From Sphingomonas sp. Leaf17 (GTDB taxonomy: Bacteria; Pseudomonadota; Alphaproteobacteria; Sphingomonadales; Sphingomonadaceae), in NCBI RefSeq assembly GCF_001421505.1, contig NZ_LMKL01000004.1, forward strand, positions 310,001-374,000: a DNA stretch of 64,000 nucleotides, read 5' to 3'. Below are positions 37,735 to 47,477 of this stretch, piece after piece. The notes below the pieces were generated by a model that was not told where the DNA came from, ran no database searches, and saw only the letters and a program-made list of their open reading frames with translations. The stretch's first letter is position 1. Each line of letters begins with the position of its first letter. The position numbers and the translations under genes are program-made.

Positions 37735-38699
37735 AGCGTGTGTTCCTGTGCGAAGGCCGCCGCTGCCCCGAACAGGCCCGGCTGCGGATGAGTGATGAGC
37801 TTGACCGGGATCGACGCCATCAGCGACTGGAACCGGCCCTTGGCGACAAAGCGCTGGTCGAACGCCGACCGCTCCAGATGATCCTTGATCCGGTAGCCGA
37901 GGCCGCCGGCGATCACGACCGCCTTGGCCCCGTGCGCCAGCGCCAGATCGCCAGCGACCGCGCCAAGGGACAGGCAGAACCGGTCCAGCGCGGCCAGCGC
38001 GATGGAGTCGGTGCCACCCAGCGCCTCGGTCCAGATCGTCTTGTCGTCATGGCTGGGAACGGGGCGCCCCTCCAGCGTGGCGAGCGTTTCGTAGATCGCG
38101 ACGATGCCCGGGCCGGACACGATGCGTTCGGCCGACACGCGGGTATAGGTCTTGCGCAGCCGCTTGACGATCGCGTCCTCGATCCCGTCGAGCGGCGCGA
38201 AGTCCATGTGCCCGCCCTCGGTCTCCAGTACATGATACTGGCCCTTCTTGTGCAGCACCTGTGCCACGCCAAGACCCGTGCCCGGACCACAGACGGTGGT
38301 GACGCCTTCGACCGGCAGCGGCACGTCGGGGCCGCAGACATGCAGGAAATCGCTCTGCGGCACCTGCGCGACGGCATGGCCGACCGCGCCGAAATCGTTG
38401 ATGAAGACCCAGTCGTCAACGTTCAGCCGCTCGGTGATGAGCGACTGGCGGATCGTCCACGGATTGTTGGTCAGGCGGATGACATCGCCGGTGATCGGCG
38501 AGGCGACCGCGAACGCGGCCTTGCGGGGCAGCGGGCGGCCATGGCTCGCCTCGAACGCCTGCCACGCGGTCTGGAGGCTGGCATGTTCGGCCGTCTTCTG
38601 CGTCACCGGCTCGCCCAGATGGACGACCCGGCCATCCTCGACTTCGGCGATGGCGAAGCGGGCGTGGGTGCCGCCGATGTCGACGCTTACGATTTCCAT
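37731..38699 (-). CDS. glk: glucokinase
   Basis: A 322-residue kinase starting at ATG 38697-38699 (MEIVSVDIGGTHARFAI) with CAGGAGAG upstream; a longer frame reaching 39005 is not real. The phosphate motif is DIGGTHARFA, glucose contacts lie in FINDFGAVGHAV and EGGHMDFAPL, and VCGPGTGLGVAQVL is the bacterial-type GlcK signature. It feeds glucose 6-phosphate to the next genes of its own operon. The C-terminus ends LFGAAAAFAQEHTL. Confidence 0.95.
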   Translation of the reverse strand: MEIVSVDIGGTHARFAIAEVEDGRVVHLGEPVTQKTAEHASLQTAWQAFEASHGRPLPRKAAFAVASPITGDVIRLTNNPWTIRQSLITERLNVDDWVFINDFGAVGHAVAQVPQSDFLHVCGPDVPLPVEGVTTVCGPGTGLGVAQVLHKKGQYHVLETEGGHMDFAPLDGIEDAIVKRLRKTYTRVSAERIVSGPGIVAIYETLATLEGRPVPSHDDKTIWTEALGGTDSIALAALDRFCLSLGAVAGDLALAHGAKAVVIAGGLGYRIKDHLERSAFDQRFVAKGRFQSLMASIPVKLITHPQPGLFGAAAAFAQEHTL

Positions 38700-38746
38700 G
38701 TCGTCTCTCCTGAGATTCGCGCCGGGTTGACCCCAGGTCTGGATGA

Positions 38747-40564
38747 TTACAGTCCGGCGCCGGCCAGCACGGCGGACGCGCCCTTTTCGGCCTCGTCGGC
38801 GTTGCCGCGGAACAGGCCGAACAGTTCGCGGCCCATGCCCTCGGCGGCGACCGGGGCGGGGGCGGGTTCGCGCGCGGCCCATTCCGCCGGATCGACCAGC
38901 GCATCCAGCGTACCGTTGACGGCATCGACGCGGATCATGTCGCCGTCGCGGATCCGGCCGATCGCACCGTCGAGCAGTGCTTCCGGTGAACAATGGATCG
39001 CGCACGGCACCTTGCCGCTCGCGCCCGACATACGGCCATCGGTCACGAGCGCGACCTTGAACCCACGATTCTGCAGCACGCCCAGCGCGGGTGTCAGCTT
39101 GTGCAACTCGGGCATGCCGTTGGCGCGTGGTCCCTGGAAGCGGACGACGACGACGACATCCTGCTCCAGCGTGCCGGCCTTGAACGCCTCTAGCACGTCC
39201 AACTGATCCTCGAACACGCGGGCAGGAGCCTCGACGATCCAGCGGTCACGCTCGACCGCGCTGACCTTGATACAGGCGCGACCGATATTGCCAGCCAGGA
39301 TGCGCATGCCGCCATCGGCCGAGAACGGCGCGGCGGCGGGGCGCAGGATCGTGTCGTCGCCGCTGTCGCCGACCGGCTGCCACGTCAGCGCGTCGCCCGC
39401 GATCACCGGCTTTTCGGCATAGGCCGCCAGGCTGTCCCCCGACACGGTCATGATATCGCCATGCAGCAGGCCAGCCCCAAGCAACTCGCGGATGACATAG
39501 GCCATGCCGCCCGCCGCCTCGAACCCGTTCACGTCGGCCGATCCGTTCGGATAGACGCGCGCCAGCAACGGCACCGCCGCCGACAACCGGTCGAAATCCT
39601 CCCAGTCGATGATGACGCCGGCCGCGCGCGCAATGGCGGGAACGTGCAACAGATGGTTGGTCGATCCGCCGGTAGCCAGCAGGCCGACCGCCGCGTTGAC
39701 GATCGACCGTTCGTCGACACAGTGGCCGATCGGCCGGTACGAATCGCCGCGCGCACCGATCTTCGCGAGCCGGTGGACCGCCGCGCGCGTCAGTTCCTGC
39801 CGCAGCTTGGTGCCCGGATTGACGAAGGCGGAACCGGGCATGTGCAGGCCCATGACCTCCATCATCATCTGGTTGGTGTTGGCGGTGCCGTAGAAGGTGC
39901 AGGTGCCCTTGGAATGATAGGCCCCGATCTCGGCTTCCAGCAACTCGTCGCGGCCGACCTTGCCTTCGGCGAACTGCTCGCGAACGGCGGCCTTGGCCTT
40001 GTTCGGCAGGCCCGACGGCATTGGTCCGCCTGGGATCAAGATCATCGGCAGATGCCCGAAGCGCAGCGCACCCATCAGCAGACCCGGCACGATCTTGTCG
40101 CAGATGCCGAGCAGGGCCGCACCCTCGAAGGTGCCGTGGGACAGCGCGATCGCGGTCGACAGCGCGATCGTGTCGCGGCTGAACAGCGACAATTCCATGC
40201 CGGGATAGCCCTGCGTCACGCCGTCACACATCGCCGGCACGCCGCCGGCGACCTGTGCAGTCGCCCCGACTTCGCGCGCCCAGACCTTCATCAGTTCGGG
40301 ATAGCGGTAATAGACCGCATGCGCGCTCAGCATGTCGTTGTACGCGGTGACGATGCCGATGTTCATGCCGCGATCCGCCTTCATGGCGTCGCGGTCCTCC
40401 TCGGTTCCGGCATAGGCGTGGGCCAGATTGGCGCAGCCCAGATTGGGCCGTCGTATCGTGCCCTCACCCTCGCTCTGGATCAGCGCCAGATAGGCGGCAC
40501 GGCTGTCCTTCGACCGGGCGATGATGCGGTCGGTGACGGCGGATACGACGGCGTTGAGAGTCAT
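38747..40564 (-). CDS. edd: phosphogluconate dehydratase
   Basis: A 605-residue iron-sulfur dehydratase starting at ATG 40562-40564 ([20 protein letters not shown]), overlapping the pgl stop by ATGA. Conserved stretches are [53 protein letters not shown] and [20 protein letters not shown]; their cysteines bind the 4Fe-4S cluster. It turns 6-phosphogluconate into KDPG, the committed Entner-Doudoroff step. Confidence 0.97.
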   Translation of the reverse strand: MTLNAVVSAVTDRIIARSKDSRAAYLALIQSEGEGTIRRPNLGCANLAHAYAGTEEDRDAMKADRGMNIGIVTAYNDMLSAHAVYYRYPELMKVWAREVGATAQVAGGVPAMCDGVTQGYPGMELSLFSRDTIALSTAIALSHGTFEGAALLGICDKIVPGLLMGALRFGHLPMILIPGGPMPSGLPNKAKAAVREQFAEGKVGRDELLEAEIGAYHSKGTCTFYGTANTNQMMMEVMGLHMPGSAFVNPGTKLRQELTRAAVHRLAKIGARGDSYRPIGHCVDERSIVNAAVGLLATGGSTNHLLHVPAIARAAGVIIDWEDFDRLSAAVPLLARVYPNGSADVNGFEAAGGMAYVIRELLGAGLLHGDIMTVSGDSLAAYAEKPVIAGDALTWQPVGDSGDDTILRPAAAPFSADGGMRILAGNIGRACIKVSAVERDRWIVEAPARVFEDQLDVLEAFKAGTLEQDVVVVVRFQGPRANGMPELHKLTPALGVLQNRGFKVALVTDGRMSGASGKVPCAIHCSPEALLDGAIGRIRDGDMIRVDAVNGTLDALVDPAEWAAREPAPAPVAAEGMGRELFGLFRGNADEAEKGASAVLAGAGL

Positions 40565-41268
40565 TCGGCGCTCCAGTGGATATCGACCGGCAGTTCGACG
40601 TCGGCCAGCAGGCGACCGATCGGGTATTTCGACGACGGTCCCTGCTCGATCGCCTGTTCGATGACCTTGCGCTTGGCGGCACCGCTGCAAGCGATGATGA
40701 GCGCACGCGCGGTGATGATGCCTTCGCGGCTCAACGTGACGCGTGGCACCGGCGCCTCGGGCGGCAGCGGATCGGGCATGACGCCCAGCGCGCGGCGCTC
40801 CTTGGGACCGGCGATCGCCTCGTCATAATCCGGGCCGGGGAAGATCGACGCGGTATGCCCGTCGCCGCCGACACCCAGCAGGCATAGGTCGAGCGGCCAG
40901 TGCAGATCCTGCATCAGCGCGTCGGCCGAGCGGCCGGCCGCCTTGTAGTCGGCGGCCGCGTTGCTGACGATCGGCATGACCCGCGCGCCCTTGGGCAGGA
41001 AGGTCTTGGCGATCATCGTCACGTTCGACAACGGGTCGCCCAGCGGCACGACGCGCTCGTCGGTGGGGACGATGGTGACGCGCTTCCAGTCGAGCTTGGC
41101 CGCGCTCAGCTTTTCATAGATCGGCACCGGCGTCTTGCCGCCGGCCAACGCGATCACCGCCGCGCCGCGCGCGTCGATCGCGCTTTCGATGATGAACTGA
41201 ACATCGCCGGCGACGGCCGCGGCCATCTCGGCGGCGTCGTCATAATCCCACCATTCGATCTCGGTCAT
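40561..41268 (-). CDS. pgl: 6-phosphogluconolactonase
   Basis: A 235-residue protein of the DevB/Pgl family starting at ATG 41266-41268 ([17 protein letters not shown]). Motifs are [30 protein letters not shown] and [16 protein letters not shown], which form the sugar-phosphate site. It hydrolyses 6-phosphogluconolactone from Zwf. It lies between zwf and edd with a 50-base upstream gap and a four-base downstream overlap. Confidence 0.94.
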   Translation of the reverse strand: MTEIEWWDYDDAAEMAAAVAGDVQFIIESAIDARGAAVIALAGGKTPVPIYEKLSAAKLDWKRVTIVPTDERVVPLGDPLSNVTMIAKTFLPKGARVMPIVSNAAADYKAAGRSADALMQDLHWPLDLCLLGVGGDGHTASIFPGPDYDEAIAGPKERRALGVMPDPLPPEAPVPRVTLSREGIITARALIIACSGAAKRKVIEQAIEQGPSSKYPIGRLLADVELPVDIHWSAE

Positions 41269-41318
41269 GTACTCAAACTCGTGTTGGCCGGGCAGCACAT
41301 GCCGCCCGGCGATGAAAG

Positions 41319-42779
41319 TCAGTCGTCCTGCCAGGTAACGCCGTCACGCTCGGTCAGCGCGACCGCGGCGGAAGGCCCCCAGCTGCCCGAGCCATAGCTC
41401 TTGGGCTTCACGTCGTTGATGTCCCAGCCTTTTCGGATCGCGTCGATCCACTGCCACTGCGCCTCGACCTCGTCACGGCGGACGAACAAGGTCTGGTCGC
41501 CTTCGATCAGATCGAGCAGCAGGCGTTCATAAGCGATCCGGCGGCGCGATCCGGCGAACTCGGCATCCATCGACAGGTTCAGCGGTACTTCGCGCAGGCG
41601 GATGCCGTCGCGGTCAAGGCCGGGTTCCTTGGCCATCACCAGCAGCTGGACATATTCCTCCGGCTGCAACCGGATGATGAGCATGTTGGGCTGAAGTACC
41701 CCGCCGCGTCCGGCGAACATCGAATGGGGCACCGCCTTGAATTGGATCGCGATCTCGCTCCGACGGGCGGGCATCCGCTTGCCGGTGCGCAGGTAGAAGG
41801 GAACACCCTGCCAGCGCCAGTTGTCGACATGCGCCTTGATCGCGACGAACGTCTCGGTCTTGGACGGCTTGCCCAGTTCCTCGGCATAGCTCTTGACGAT
41901 CGCGCCACCGACGGCACCGTCGCCATATTGGCCGGTCACGGTGCTGTGCGGCACATCCTCGGGCGCGATCTGCCGCAGCGAACGGAACACCTTGGCCTTT
42001 TCGTCGCGGATCGCCGTGCCGTCGAAACGGGCGGGCGGCTCCATCGCGATCAGCGCGAGCAGCTGGAGCATATGGTTCTGCACCATGTCACGCAGCGCGC
42101 CGGCGCCCTCGTAATAGCCCGCGCGATCCTCAAGCCCGACCGTCTCGGCGATCGTGATCTGGACATTGTCGATGCCGCGCGCGTTCCACACGGGTTCGAA
42201 GAACGAATTGCCGAAGCGCAGGGCGAGGATGTTCTGGACGGTTTCCTTGCCCAGATAATGGTCGATGCGGAAAATCCGCTCCTCGGGAAAGGCAGAGGCG
42301 ACCGCGTCGTTGATCTCGCGGCTCGACTCCAGGTCATAGCCCAGCGGCTTTTCCAGGCCGATCCGTACCGTGTCGCCGGCCAGCCCGACCGATTCGAGGC
42401 CCTTGATCGTCGCCTCGAACAGCGACGGCGCGGTCGACAGGAAGATGGCAAGACCACCCGCGACATCGCCGACGTTTTCGGCCAGCGCGGGAAACCCTTC
42501 GGTCTTCGACGCATCGACGGGCTGGTAGCCGATACGGTGCAGGAAGGTCTTGATCGCCTCGGCATCCTTGCGATCGTCCGGCAGGAACTCGTCGAGCGCC
42601 GCCTTCGTGAACTTGCGGAACGACGCGTCGTCATGATCCGACCGCGCCGTGCCGGTGATCGTCAGATCCTCCGGCAGCAGCCCGTCGGCGTGCAGGCCGA
42701 ACAGCGACGGCAGCAGCATCCGCTGCGCAAGATCGCCCGTCGCCCCGAACAGGAGCAATTTTGAAACCGGTTGCCGCAT
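41319..42779 (-). CDS. zwf: glucose-6-phosphate 1-dehydrogenase
   Basis: A 486-residue enzyme starting at ATG 42777-42779 (MRQPVSKLLLFGATGDLAQR) with AAGGAGG upstream; a longer in-frame form is not needed. FGATGDLAQRMLLPSLF binds NADP and RIDHYLGKETVQNILALRF is the substrate-binding active site. First gene of zwf-pgl-edd-glk-eda, which converts glucose 6-phosphate to pyruvate and glyceraldehyde 3-phosphate and supplies NADPH. Only 25 bases separate it from argC, so its promoter may lie within argC, or it may be read from upstream. Confidence 0.97.
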   Translation of the reverse strand: MRQPVSKLLLFGATGDLAQRMLLPSLFGLHADGLLPEDLTITGTARSDHDDASFRKFTKAALDEFLPDDRKDAEAIKTFLHRIGYQPVDASKTEGFPALAENVGDVAGGLAIFLSTAPSLFEATIKGLESVGLAGDTVRIGLEKPLGYDLESSREINDAVASAFPEERIFRIDHYLGKETVQNILALRFGNSFFEPVWNARGIDNVQITIAETVGLEDRAGYYEGAGALRDMVQNHMLQLLALIAMEPPARFDGTAIRDEKAKVFRSLRQIAPEDVPHSTVTGQYGDGAVGGAIVKSYAEELGKPSKTETFVAIKAHVDNWRWQGVPFYLRTGKRMPARRSEIAIQFKAVPHSMFAGRGGVLQPNMLIIRLQPEEYVQLLVMAKEPGLDRDGIRLREVPLNLSMDAEFAGSRRRIAYERLLLDLIEGDQTLFVRRDEVEAQWQWIDAIRKGWDINDVKPKSYGSGSWGPSAAVALTERDGVTWQDD

Positions 42780-42804
42780 GACGCCTCCTTGGGGACCCGC
42801 GCGC

Positions 42805-43734
42805 CTAGAGCGCCAGGCCGGCGACCGGGTCAAGCCCGGCCATGATATTAAGATTCTGGACGGCGGCCCCACCGGCCCCCTTGCCCAGATTGTCGAGCGT
42901 GGCGACCAGTCGCGCCTGGCCGGTGTCGGCGTTGCCGCAGACGTGCAGGGTCATACGGTCCTTGCCGGCATCGGCTTCGATCGTGATGGCCGCCGGCGCG
43001 CCGTCGCCGATGCGAACGACCCGGCTGTCGGCATAGGCTTCGGTCAATACCTCGCGCACCGCGTCCAGCGTCGGTGCGCCGGGCATGGCGTGCAGGTGCA
43101 GCGGCACTTCGGTCAGCATACCGCGATAGGTTCTGGCGACGGACGGCGCGAAGATCGGCGCATAGGCCAGACCGGCATGCCGGGTCATCTCCGGCGCATG
43201 CTTGTGCGCGAGGCCAAGGGCGTAGGCACGGAACGCGGTGTCGGTGCCGCCCTGCTCGAACTCGGCGACCATCGCCTTGCCGCCGCCGGAATAGCCGGAC
43301 GCGGCATTGACGCAGAGCGGCCAGTCCGCTGGCACCAGACCGGCCCGCACAAGCGGCCGGACCAGCGCCAGAAACCCGGTGGGATAGCAGCCGGGGTTCG
43401 TCACGCGAGTGGCGTTGGCGATCCGCTCGGCCTGATCCGCCTCCAGCTCGGCAAAGCCATAGACCCAACCGGGAGCGACCCGGTGCGCGCTGGACGCGTC
43501 GATCACCCGGGTTCGCTTGTTGTCGATCAGCGTCACCGCCTCGCGCGCCGCATCGTCGGGCAGGCAGAGGATGACATAATCGGCCTCGTTCAGCGCCTCA
43601 CGCCGGGCAGCAGCATCCTTGCGCCGCGAATCGTCGATGGTCATCAGGCTGATATCGCTGCGACCGGCAAGGCGATCACGAATTTCCAGCCCCGTCGTAC
43701 CCGCCGCGCCGTCGATGAATACGCTATCGCTCAT
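42805..43734 (-). CDS. argC: N-acetyl-gamma-glutamyl-phosphate reductase (short, type 2)
   Basis: A 309-residue protein, the short ArgC type. FIDGAAGTTGLEIRDRL binds NADP. The active cysteine is in RVTNPGCYPTGFLAL, and NAASGYSGGGKAMV and HAPEMTRHAGL match the class. It reduces N-acetylglutamyl phosphate in arginine synthesis. Its ATG overlaps the stop of the SH3-like gene by four bases. Confidence 0.95.
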   Translation of the reverse strand: MSDSVFIDGAAGTTGLEIRDRLAGRSDISLMTIDDSRRKDAAARREALNEADYVILCLPDDAAREAVTLIDNKRTRVIDASSAHRVAPGWVYGFAELEADQAERIANATRVTNPGCYPTGFLALVRPLVRAGLVPADWPLCVNAASGYSGGGKAMVAEFEQGGTDTAFRAYALGLAHKHAPEMTRHAGLAYAPIFAPSVARTYRGMLTEVPLHLHAMPGAPTLDAVREVLTEAYADSRVVRIGDGAPAAITIEADAGKDRMTLHVCGNADTGQARLVATLDNLGKGAGGAAVQNLNIMAGLDPVAGLAL

Positions 43735-44084
43735 GACCGTACACCACTGTCCAGCGCGGACCGGTCGACATAACCGACCAGCCCGTGCGCCACGGCGATG
43801 CCCCAGGCCTTGGGTCCGGCAATTTCCAGCATTTCAAACGTTTCACCCGGTTGAAGCTGTGCCAGGACGTCCGCGCCGTCCTGGCGCGCGGCCATCAGGG
43901 AAACCGGGACAGTCACGATTTGCGGCATGGGCACGGCATAATGCGGCGCAAAAACCTGATCGGCGAGGCGGATATCGGCGATATCGGCACGAACGGCATG
44001 GGTGCGCGGGTCGAGCGTTACGGATCGCCCGGTCAGCGCAAAACTCTTATGCGCTGGCCCGGCGGTCGGCAGGGCTGTCGCCAA
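43731..44084 (-). CDS. stand-alone SH3-like protein resembling the N-terminus of NlpC/P60 peptidases
   Basis: About 117 residues from a TTG at 44082-44084; no ATG start is available, and the marR gene overlaps its first codons, so the real start is uncertain. The sequence DPRTHAVRADIADIRLADQV followed by FAPHYAVPMP resembles the segment found before the bacterial SH3 domain in sphingomonad C40 (NlpC/P60) peptidases. An SH3-like block follows (LAQLQPGETFEMLEIAG, WGIAVAHGLVGYVDRSAL). It then stops (SGVRS) four bases into argC: the catalytic Cys-His domain is absent. Possible wall-binding protein or remnant. Confidence 0.6.
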   Translation of the reverse strand: MATALPTAGPAHKSFALTGRSVTLDPRTHAVRADIADIRLADQVFAPHYAVPMPQIVTVPVSLMAARQDGADVLAQLQPGETFEMLEIAGPKAWGIAVAHGLVGYVDRSALDSGVRS

Positions 44085-44493
44085 TGCCGATAAGCTGCCC
44101 GAATTCTTCAAGAAAATCTGCCCCTTCCGCCGTCTGCGCGATAAAGATATTACGTTTGTCGCTATCGTCACGCTGACGGCGCAGATAGCCGAGCGCACCG
44201 AGCCTGTTCAAGGCGCGAGTGACAACCGGCTTAGACACGTTGAGCGCACGTGCCAACCCGCGTACCGTATGAGGCCCGGGCTTGAGGTACACGACCAGCA
44301 GCAACGCCATCTGCCGATTGGTGAGGTCCGGCTCGCCCGAGCGTACATAGTCGATCAGGGTCGCCATCCAGCTGGACAGGGGGGGTCCGACAAAAGAAGC
44401 CACGCGATTTTCCAACTTTGGAGGTCGTCCGGTTTTCGGAGTGATGCCTGAGGTCGACACCATCATTTCATTTCGTTTGTATAACGCCCGCAT
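44047..44493 (-). CDS. MarR-family transcriptional regulator
   Basis: A 148-residue protein from ATG 44491-44493; a second start, MMVSTSGITPKTG, lies nine codons in. The winged helix is complete: LTNRQMALLLVVYLKPGPHT, VRGLARALNVSKPVVTRAL (recognition helix) and the wing GYLRRQRDDSDKRNIFIAQ. Family members sense phenolic or oxidative signals; the effector here is unknown. The gene is divergent from secG with a 158-base gap, and its 3' end overlaps the SH3-like gene. Confidence 0.85.
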   Translation of the reverse strand: MRALYKRNEMMVSTSGITPKTGRPPKLENRVASFVGPPLSSWMATLIDYVRSGEPDLTNRQMALLLVVYLKPGPHTVRGLARALNVSKPVVTRALNRLGALGYLRRQRDDSDKRNIFIAQTAEGADFLEEFGQLIGIGDSPADRRASA

Positions 44494-44651
44494 GGGCCGG
44501 TGGTTTCCCCGGGGGTCGGGCTTTTGTCCGACGCATGGCGCGGCCGGGCGGTATCCGTCCGGGTGGGAGCTATCGCCACCGCGGTTGATCGCCGGCGCAG
44601 GCTCGCCTATGTGCGCGCCTTCGCACTCATATCCGGGACAGCCCTGCGCCC

Positions 44652-44996
44652 ATGTTCGCCTTTCTTCTCGTCGTCCACGCCATCATCGCCGCCGCGCTCG
44701 TCACGGTGATCCTCATGCAGCGGTCGGAAGGCGGCGGCCTGGGCATGGGCGGCAGCCCGTCCGGCCTGATGTCGGCGCGTGGCGCGGCGGATTTCCTGAC
44801 CCGTGCCACGACCATCCTGGCGACGCTGTTTGTCGGCTTCTCGATCGTGCTGGCGGTATTCGCCGCCAACCATCGCAGCGGCGCGATCGACACGTCGCTC
44901 GCGCGCAAGCCCGTGGCGCAGGCTCCGGTGGCCGGCGCCCCGGCGGCCCCCGCTGCCGCACCCGCTGACAACAGCGCCGTACCGCTGGCCAACTGA
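44652..44996 (+). CDS. secG: preprotein translocase subunit SecG
   Basis: A 114-residue protein with two membrane helices (FLLVVHAIIAAALVTVILM and TILATLFVGFSIVLAVFAA), the conserved loop QRSEGGGLGMGGSPSGLMSARGAADFLTR in between, and an Ala/Pro-rich C-terminal tail of about 35 residues. It assists SecYE in secretion. It is directly followed by pyrG, a common alphaproteobacterial order. Confidence 0.94.
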   Translation: MFAFLLVVHAIIAAALVTVILMQRSEGGGLGMGGSPSGLMSARGAADFLTRATTILATLFVGFSIVLAVFAANHRSGAIDTSLARKPVAQAPVAGAPAAPAAAPADNSAVPLAN

Positions 44997-45081
44997 CGGC
45001 CACGCGCTACCGTTAAATCGCCCCCGCGCGTCGCGCGGGAGGCTTTCGTTCGACATCATTACACGCTAGGCGGTATCTCCC

Positions 45082-46716
45082 ATGGCGCGGTTTATTTTCA
45101 TCACCGGCGGCGTGGTCTCGTCGCTCGGCAAAGGTCTCATGGCGGCATCGCTGGCGGCGCTGTTGCAGGCGCGCGGCTACCGTGTGCGGATCCGCAAGTT
45201 CGATCCCTATCTGAACGTCGATCCCGGCACGATGAGTCCGTATCAGCACGGCGAGGTCTATGTGACCGACGACGGCGCGGAAACCGACCTCGACCTTGGC
45301 CATTACGAACGCTTCACCGGCGTACCCTCGCGCCAGAGCGACAACGTCACGTCGGGCCGGATATATCAGACGATCATCCAGCGCGAGCGGCGCGGCGACT
45401 ATCTGGGCGCGACGGTGCAGGTCATTCCGCACGTCACCGACGCGATCAAGGCGTTCGCGCGGGCCGAAACCGACGATCTCGATTTCGTGCTGTGCGAGAT
45501 CGGCGGAACGGTCGGCGATATCGAATCGCTGCCGTTCATCGAGTCAATCCGCCAGTTGAAGAACGATCTGGGTCGCGGCAATGCGATCAGCATCCACGTC
45601 ACGCTGGTGCCCTATATCGCCGCCGCCGGCGAGTTGAAGACCAAGCCGACCCAGCATTCGGTGCGCGAACTGGCCGCGCTGGGCGTGCAGCCCGATGTGC
45701 TGGTCTGCCGCTGCGAACACCCGCTGCCAGCGTCGGACCGGGCCAAGATCGCGCAGTTCTGCAACGTGCCGGCCTCAGCCGTGATTCCGGCACTGGATGC
45801 CAAGAGCATCTACGCCGTACCCCTGCAATATCACGGCGAGGGGCTGGACGAGGAAGTCCTGCGTGCGTTCGGCCTGCCGGTCGAGGGCAAGCCCGACCTG
45901 TCGCGCTGGACCGAGATTACCGACCGCCTGACCAACCCGGAGGGCGAGGTGACGGTCGGCGTCGTCGGCAAATATGTCGGCCTGCAGGATGCGTACAAGT
46001 CGTTGAACGAGGCGCTGGTGCATGGCGGCATCGCCAACCGGGTCAAGGTCAACATCCGCTGGATCGACGCCGAACTGTTCGAGGGCGACGACGCCGATAT
46101 CGCCGCCAGCCTGGAGCCGCTGCACGCGATCCTGGTCCCGGGCGCGTTCGGCGAGCGCGGGGCCGAGGGCAAGATCGCCAGCGTGCGGTTTGCGCGGGAA
46201 AAGCGCGTGCCGTATTTCGGCATCTGCTTCGGCATGCAGATGGCCTGTGTCGAGGCCGCCCGCGATACTGCCGGCATCACCGACGCATCATCGACCGAGT
46301 TCGGCCCGACCAGCCAGCCGGTCGTCGGCCTCATCAACGAATGGATGGGCCGAGACGGGCTGGAGAAGCGCGAGGCGAGCGGCGATTTGGGCGGCACGAT
46401 GCGGCTGGGCGCGTATGACGCGAAGCTCGACGGGAACAGCGTGGTCGCGTCGATCTATGGCGGCACTGCGATCAGCGAACGGCACCGGCACCGCTACGAG
46501 GTCAACACCAATTATCGCGAGGCGCTGGAAAAAGGCGGACTGGTATTCTCCGGCATGTCGCCGGACGACACATTGCCCGAGATCGTCGAGCGGCCCGATC
46601 ATCCGTGGTTCGTCGGGGTTCAGTTCCACCCCGAACTGAAATCAAAGCCGTTCGACCCGCATCCCCTGTTCGCCAGCTTCATCGCGGCGGCGGTGGCGCA
46701 AAGCCGGCTGGTCTGA
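45082..46716 (+). CDS. pyrG: CTP synthase
   Basis: A 544-residue enzyme that aminates UTP to CTP. The synthetase domain has [20 protein letters not shown] and [17 protein letters not shown], and the glutaminase domain has the nucleophile cysteine in [17 protein letters not shown] with the His-Glu of VQFHPELKS. The length equals the usual 540-550. ATG 45082 has AGGCGG upstream. It shares the region with secG, 85 bases apart, and is closed by a hairpin terminator. Confidence 0.98.
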   Translation: MARFIFITGGVVSSLGKGLMAASLAALLQARGYRVRIRKFDPYLNVDPGTMSPYQHGEVYVTDDGAETDLDLGHYERFTGVPSRQSDNVTSGRIYQTIIQRERRGDYLGATVQVIPHVTDAIKAFARAETDDLDFVLCEIGGTVGDIESLPFIESIRQLKNDLGRGNAISIHVTLVPYIAAAGELKTKPTQHSVRELAALGVQPDVLVCRCEHPLPASDRAKIAQFCNVPASAVIPALDAKSIYAVPLQYHGEGLDEEVLRAFGLPVEGKPDLSRWTEITDRLTNPEGEVTVGVVGKYVGLQDAYKSLNEALVHGGIANRVKVNIRWIDAELFEGDDADIAASLEPLHAILVPGAFGERGAEGKIASVRFAREKRVPYFGICFGMQMACVEAARDTAGITDASSTEFGPTSQPVVGLINEWMGRDGLEKREASGDLGGTMRLGAYDAKLDGNSVVASIYGGTAISERHRHRYEVNTNYREALEKGGLVFSGMSPDDTLPEIVERPDHPWFVGVQFHPELKSKPFDPHPLFASFIAAAVAQSRLV

Positions 46717-46725
46717 TCCGAAAGC

Positions 46726-46759
46726 AGGTGCCCCGTCCGTGCGGACGAGGCACCTTTTC
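46726..46759. terminator. terminator between convergent pyrG and hsp20
   Basis: AGGTGCC-C-CGTCCG pairs with CGGACG-A-GGCACCT, one C-A mismatch, then TTTT on the plus strand. It ends pyrG; on the minus strand it can also end the small heat-shock gene. Confidence 0.85.
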
Positions 46760-46762
46760 GAC

Positions 46763-47227
46763 TTAGGCGGCCTGATCGACCGTTGGCGCGGCGTCGACGG
46801 CGCTCAGCGGTGTGCCAGACCGGATCGCCACCGACTTCGGCTTCATCGCCTCGGGCACTTCGCGGACCAGGTCGATAACGAGCAGACCGTCGTTCAGCCG
46901 TGCATCGTCGACCAGCACGAAATCGGCCAGTTCGAAACGGCGTTCAAAGCTGCGATTGGCGATGCCGACGTGCAGGAACTGCCCCTCCGATTTCGGTTCG
47001 TCCTTGCGACCGGCCACCAGCAGCAGGTTTTGCTGCGCGGTTATGTCGATTTCATCGCGGGTGAACCCGGCAACCGCCAATGTGATGCGGTATCGGTCCT
47101 GCGCGATCCGCTCCAGATTGAACGGGGGATAATTTTCCGCCGTCGCCCGCGAATTGGTTTCGATCATGTCGAACAGCCGGTCGAAGCCGATGGTGGAACG
47201 GCGATAGGGGGTAAGATCAAGTCGCAT
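46763..47227 (-). CDS. small heat-shock protein Hsp20 (IbpA-like)
   Basis: A 154-residue protein starting at ATG 47225-47227 (MRLDLTPYRRSTIGFDRLFD) with AGAGAGG upstream. The alpha-crystallin core contains YRITLAVAGFTRDEIDIT, the FLHVGIANRSFERRFELADF block and LNDGLLVIDLVREVPE. The short C-terminal I-x-I-like anchor (KSVAIRSG) follows. It holds unfolded proteins for refolding by DnaK/ClpB. A heat-shock promoter with a leader of about 95 bases precedes it. Confidence 0.95.
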   Translation of the reverse strand: MRLDLTPYRRSTIGFDRLFDMIETNSRATAENYPPFNLERIAQDRYRITLAVAGFTRDEIDITAQQNLLLVAGRKDEPKSEGQFLHVGIANRSFERRFELADFVLVDDARLNDGLLVIDLVREVPEAMKPKSVAIRSGTPLSAVDAAPTVDQAA

Positions 47228-47327
47228 GTTAAAGCCTCTCTTGAGCACTAAGCGATGATGTCCCGCGCCCGGACCATCCGCGACGCGAGGGTTTCGTGCG
47301 GTCCGTCAGCGGCACCGCACGGACAGG

Positions 47328-47356
47328 AAAATGGGAGCCGTCACGGCGGCGTCAAG
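47328..47356 (-). promoter_or_regulatory. predicted RpoH (sigma-32) promoter of hsp20
   Basis: On the minus strand the -35 CTTGACG (47350-47356) and the -10 CCCATTTT (47328-47335) are spaced by 14 bases, close to the sigma-32 consensus (CTTGAA, N13-17, CCCCATNT). The predicted transcript starts around 47320, leaving a leader of about 95 bases with a GTGCGGT/ACCGCAC hairpin. Confidence 0.75.
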
Positions 47357-47477
47357 ATCCGGGCGGCACGAAAAATAGGTCGTAAAGTTCAGCTTTAGTG
47401 GCGGCAACGCCGTCACGCTTTCATTTCCCATCGAATCAGTGGACGATTGCCTGGACTACACTTCAGGGGCCTTCGTC

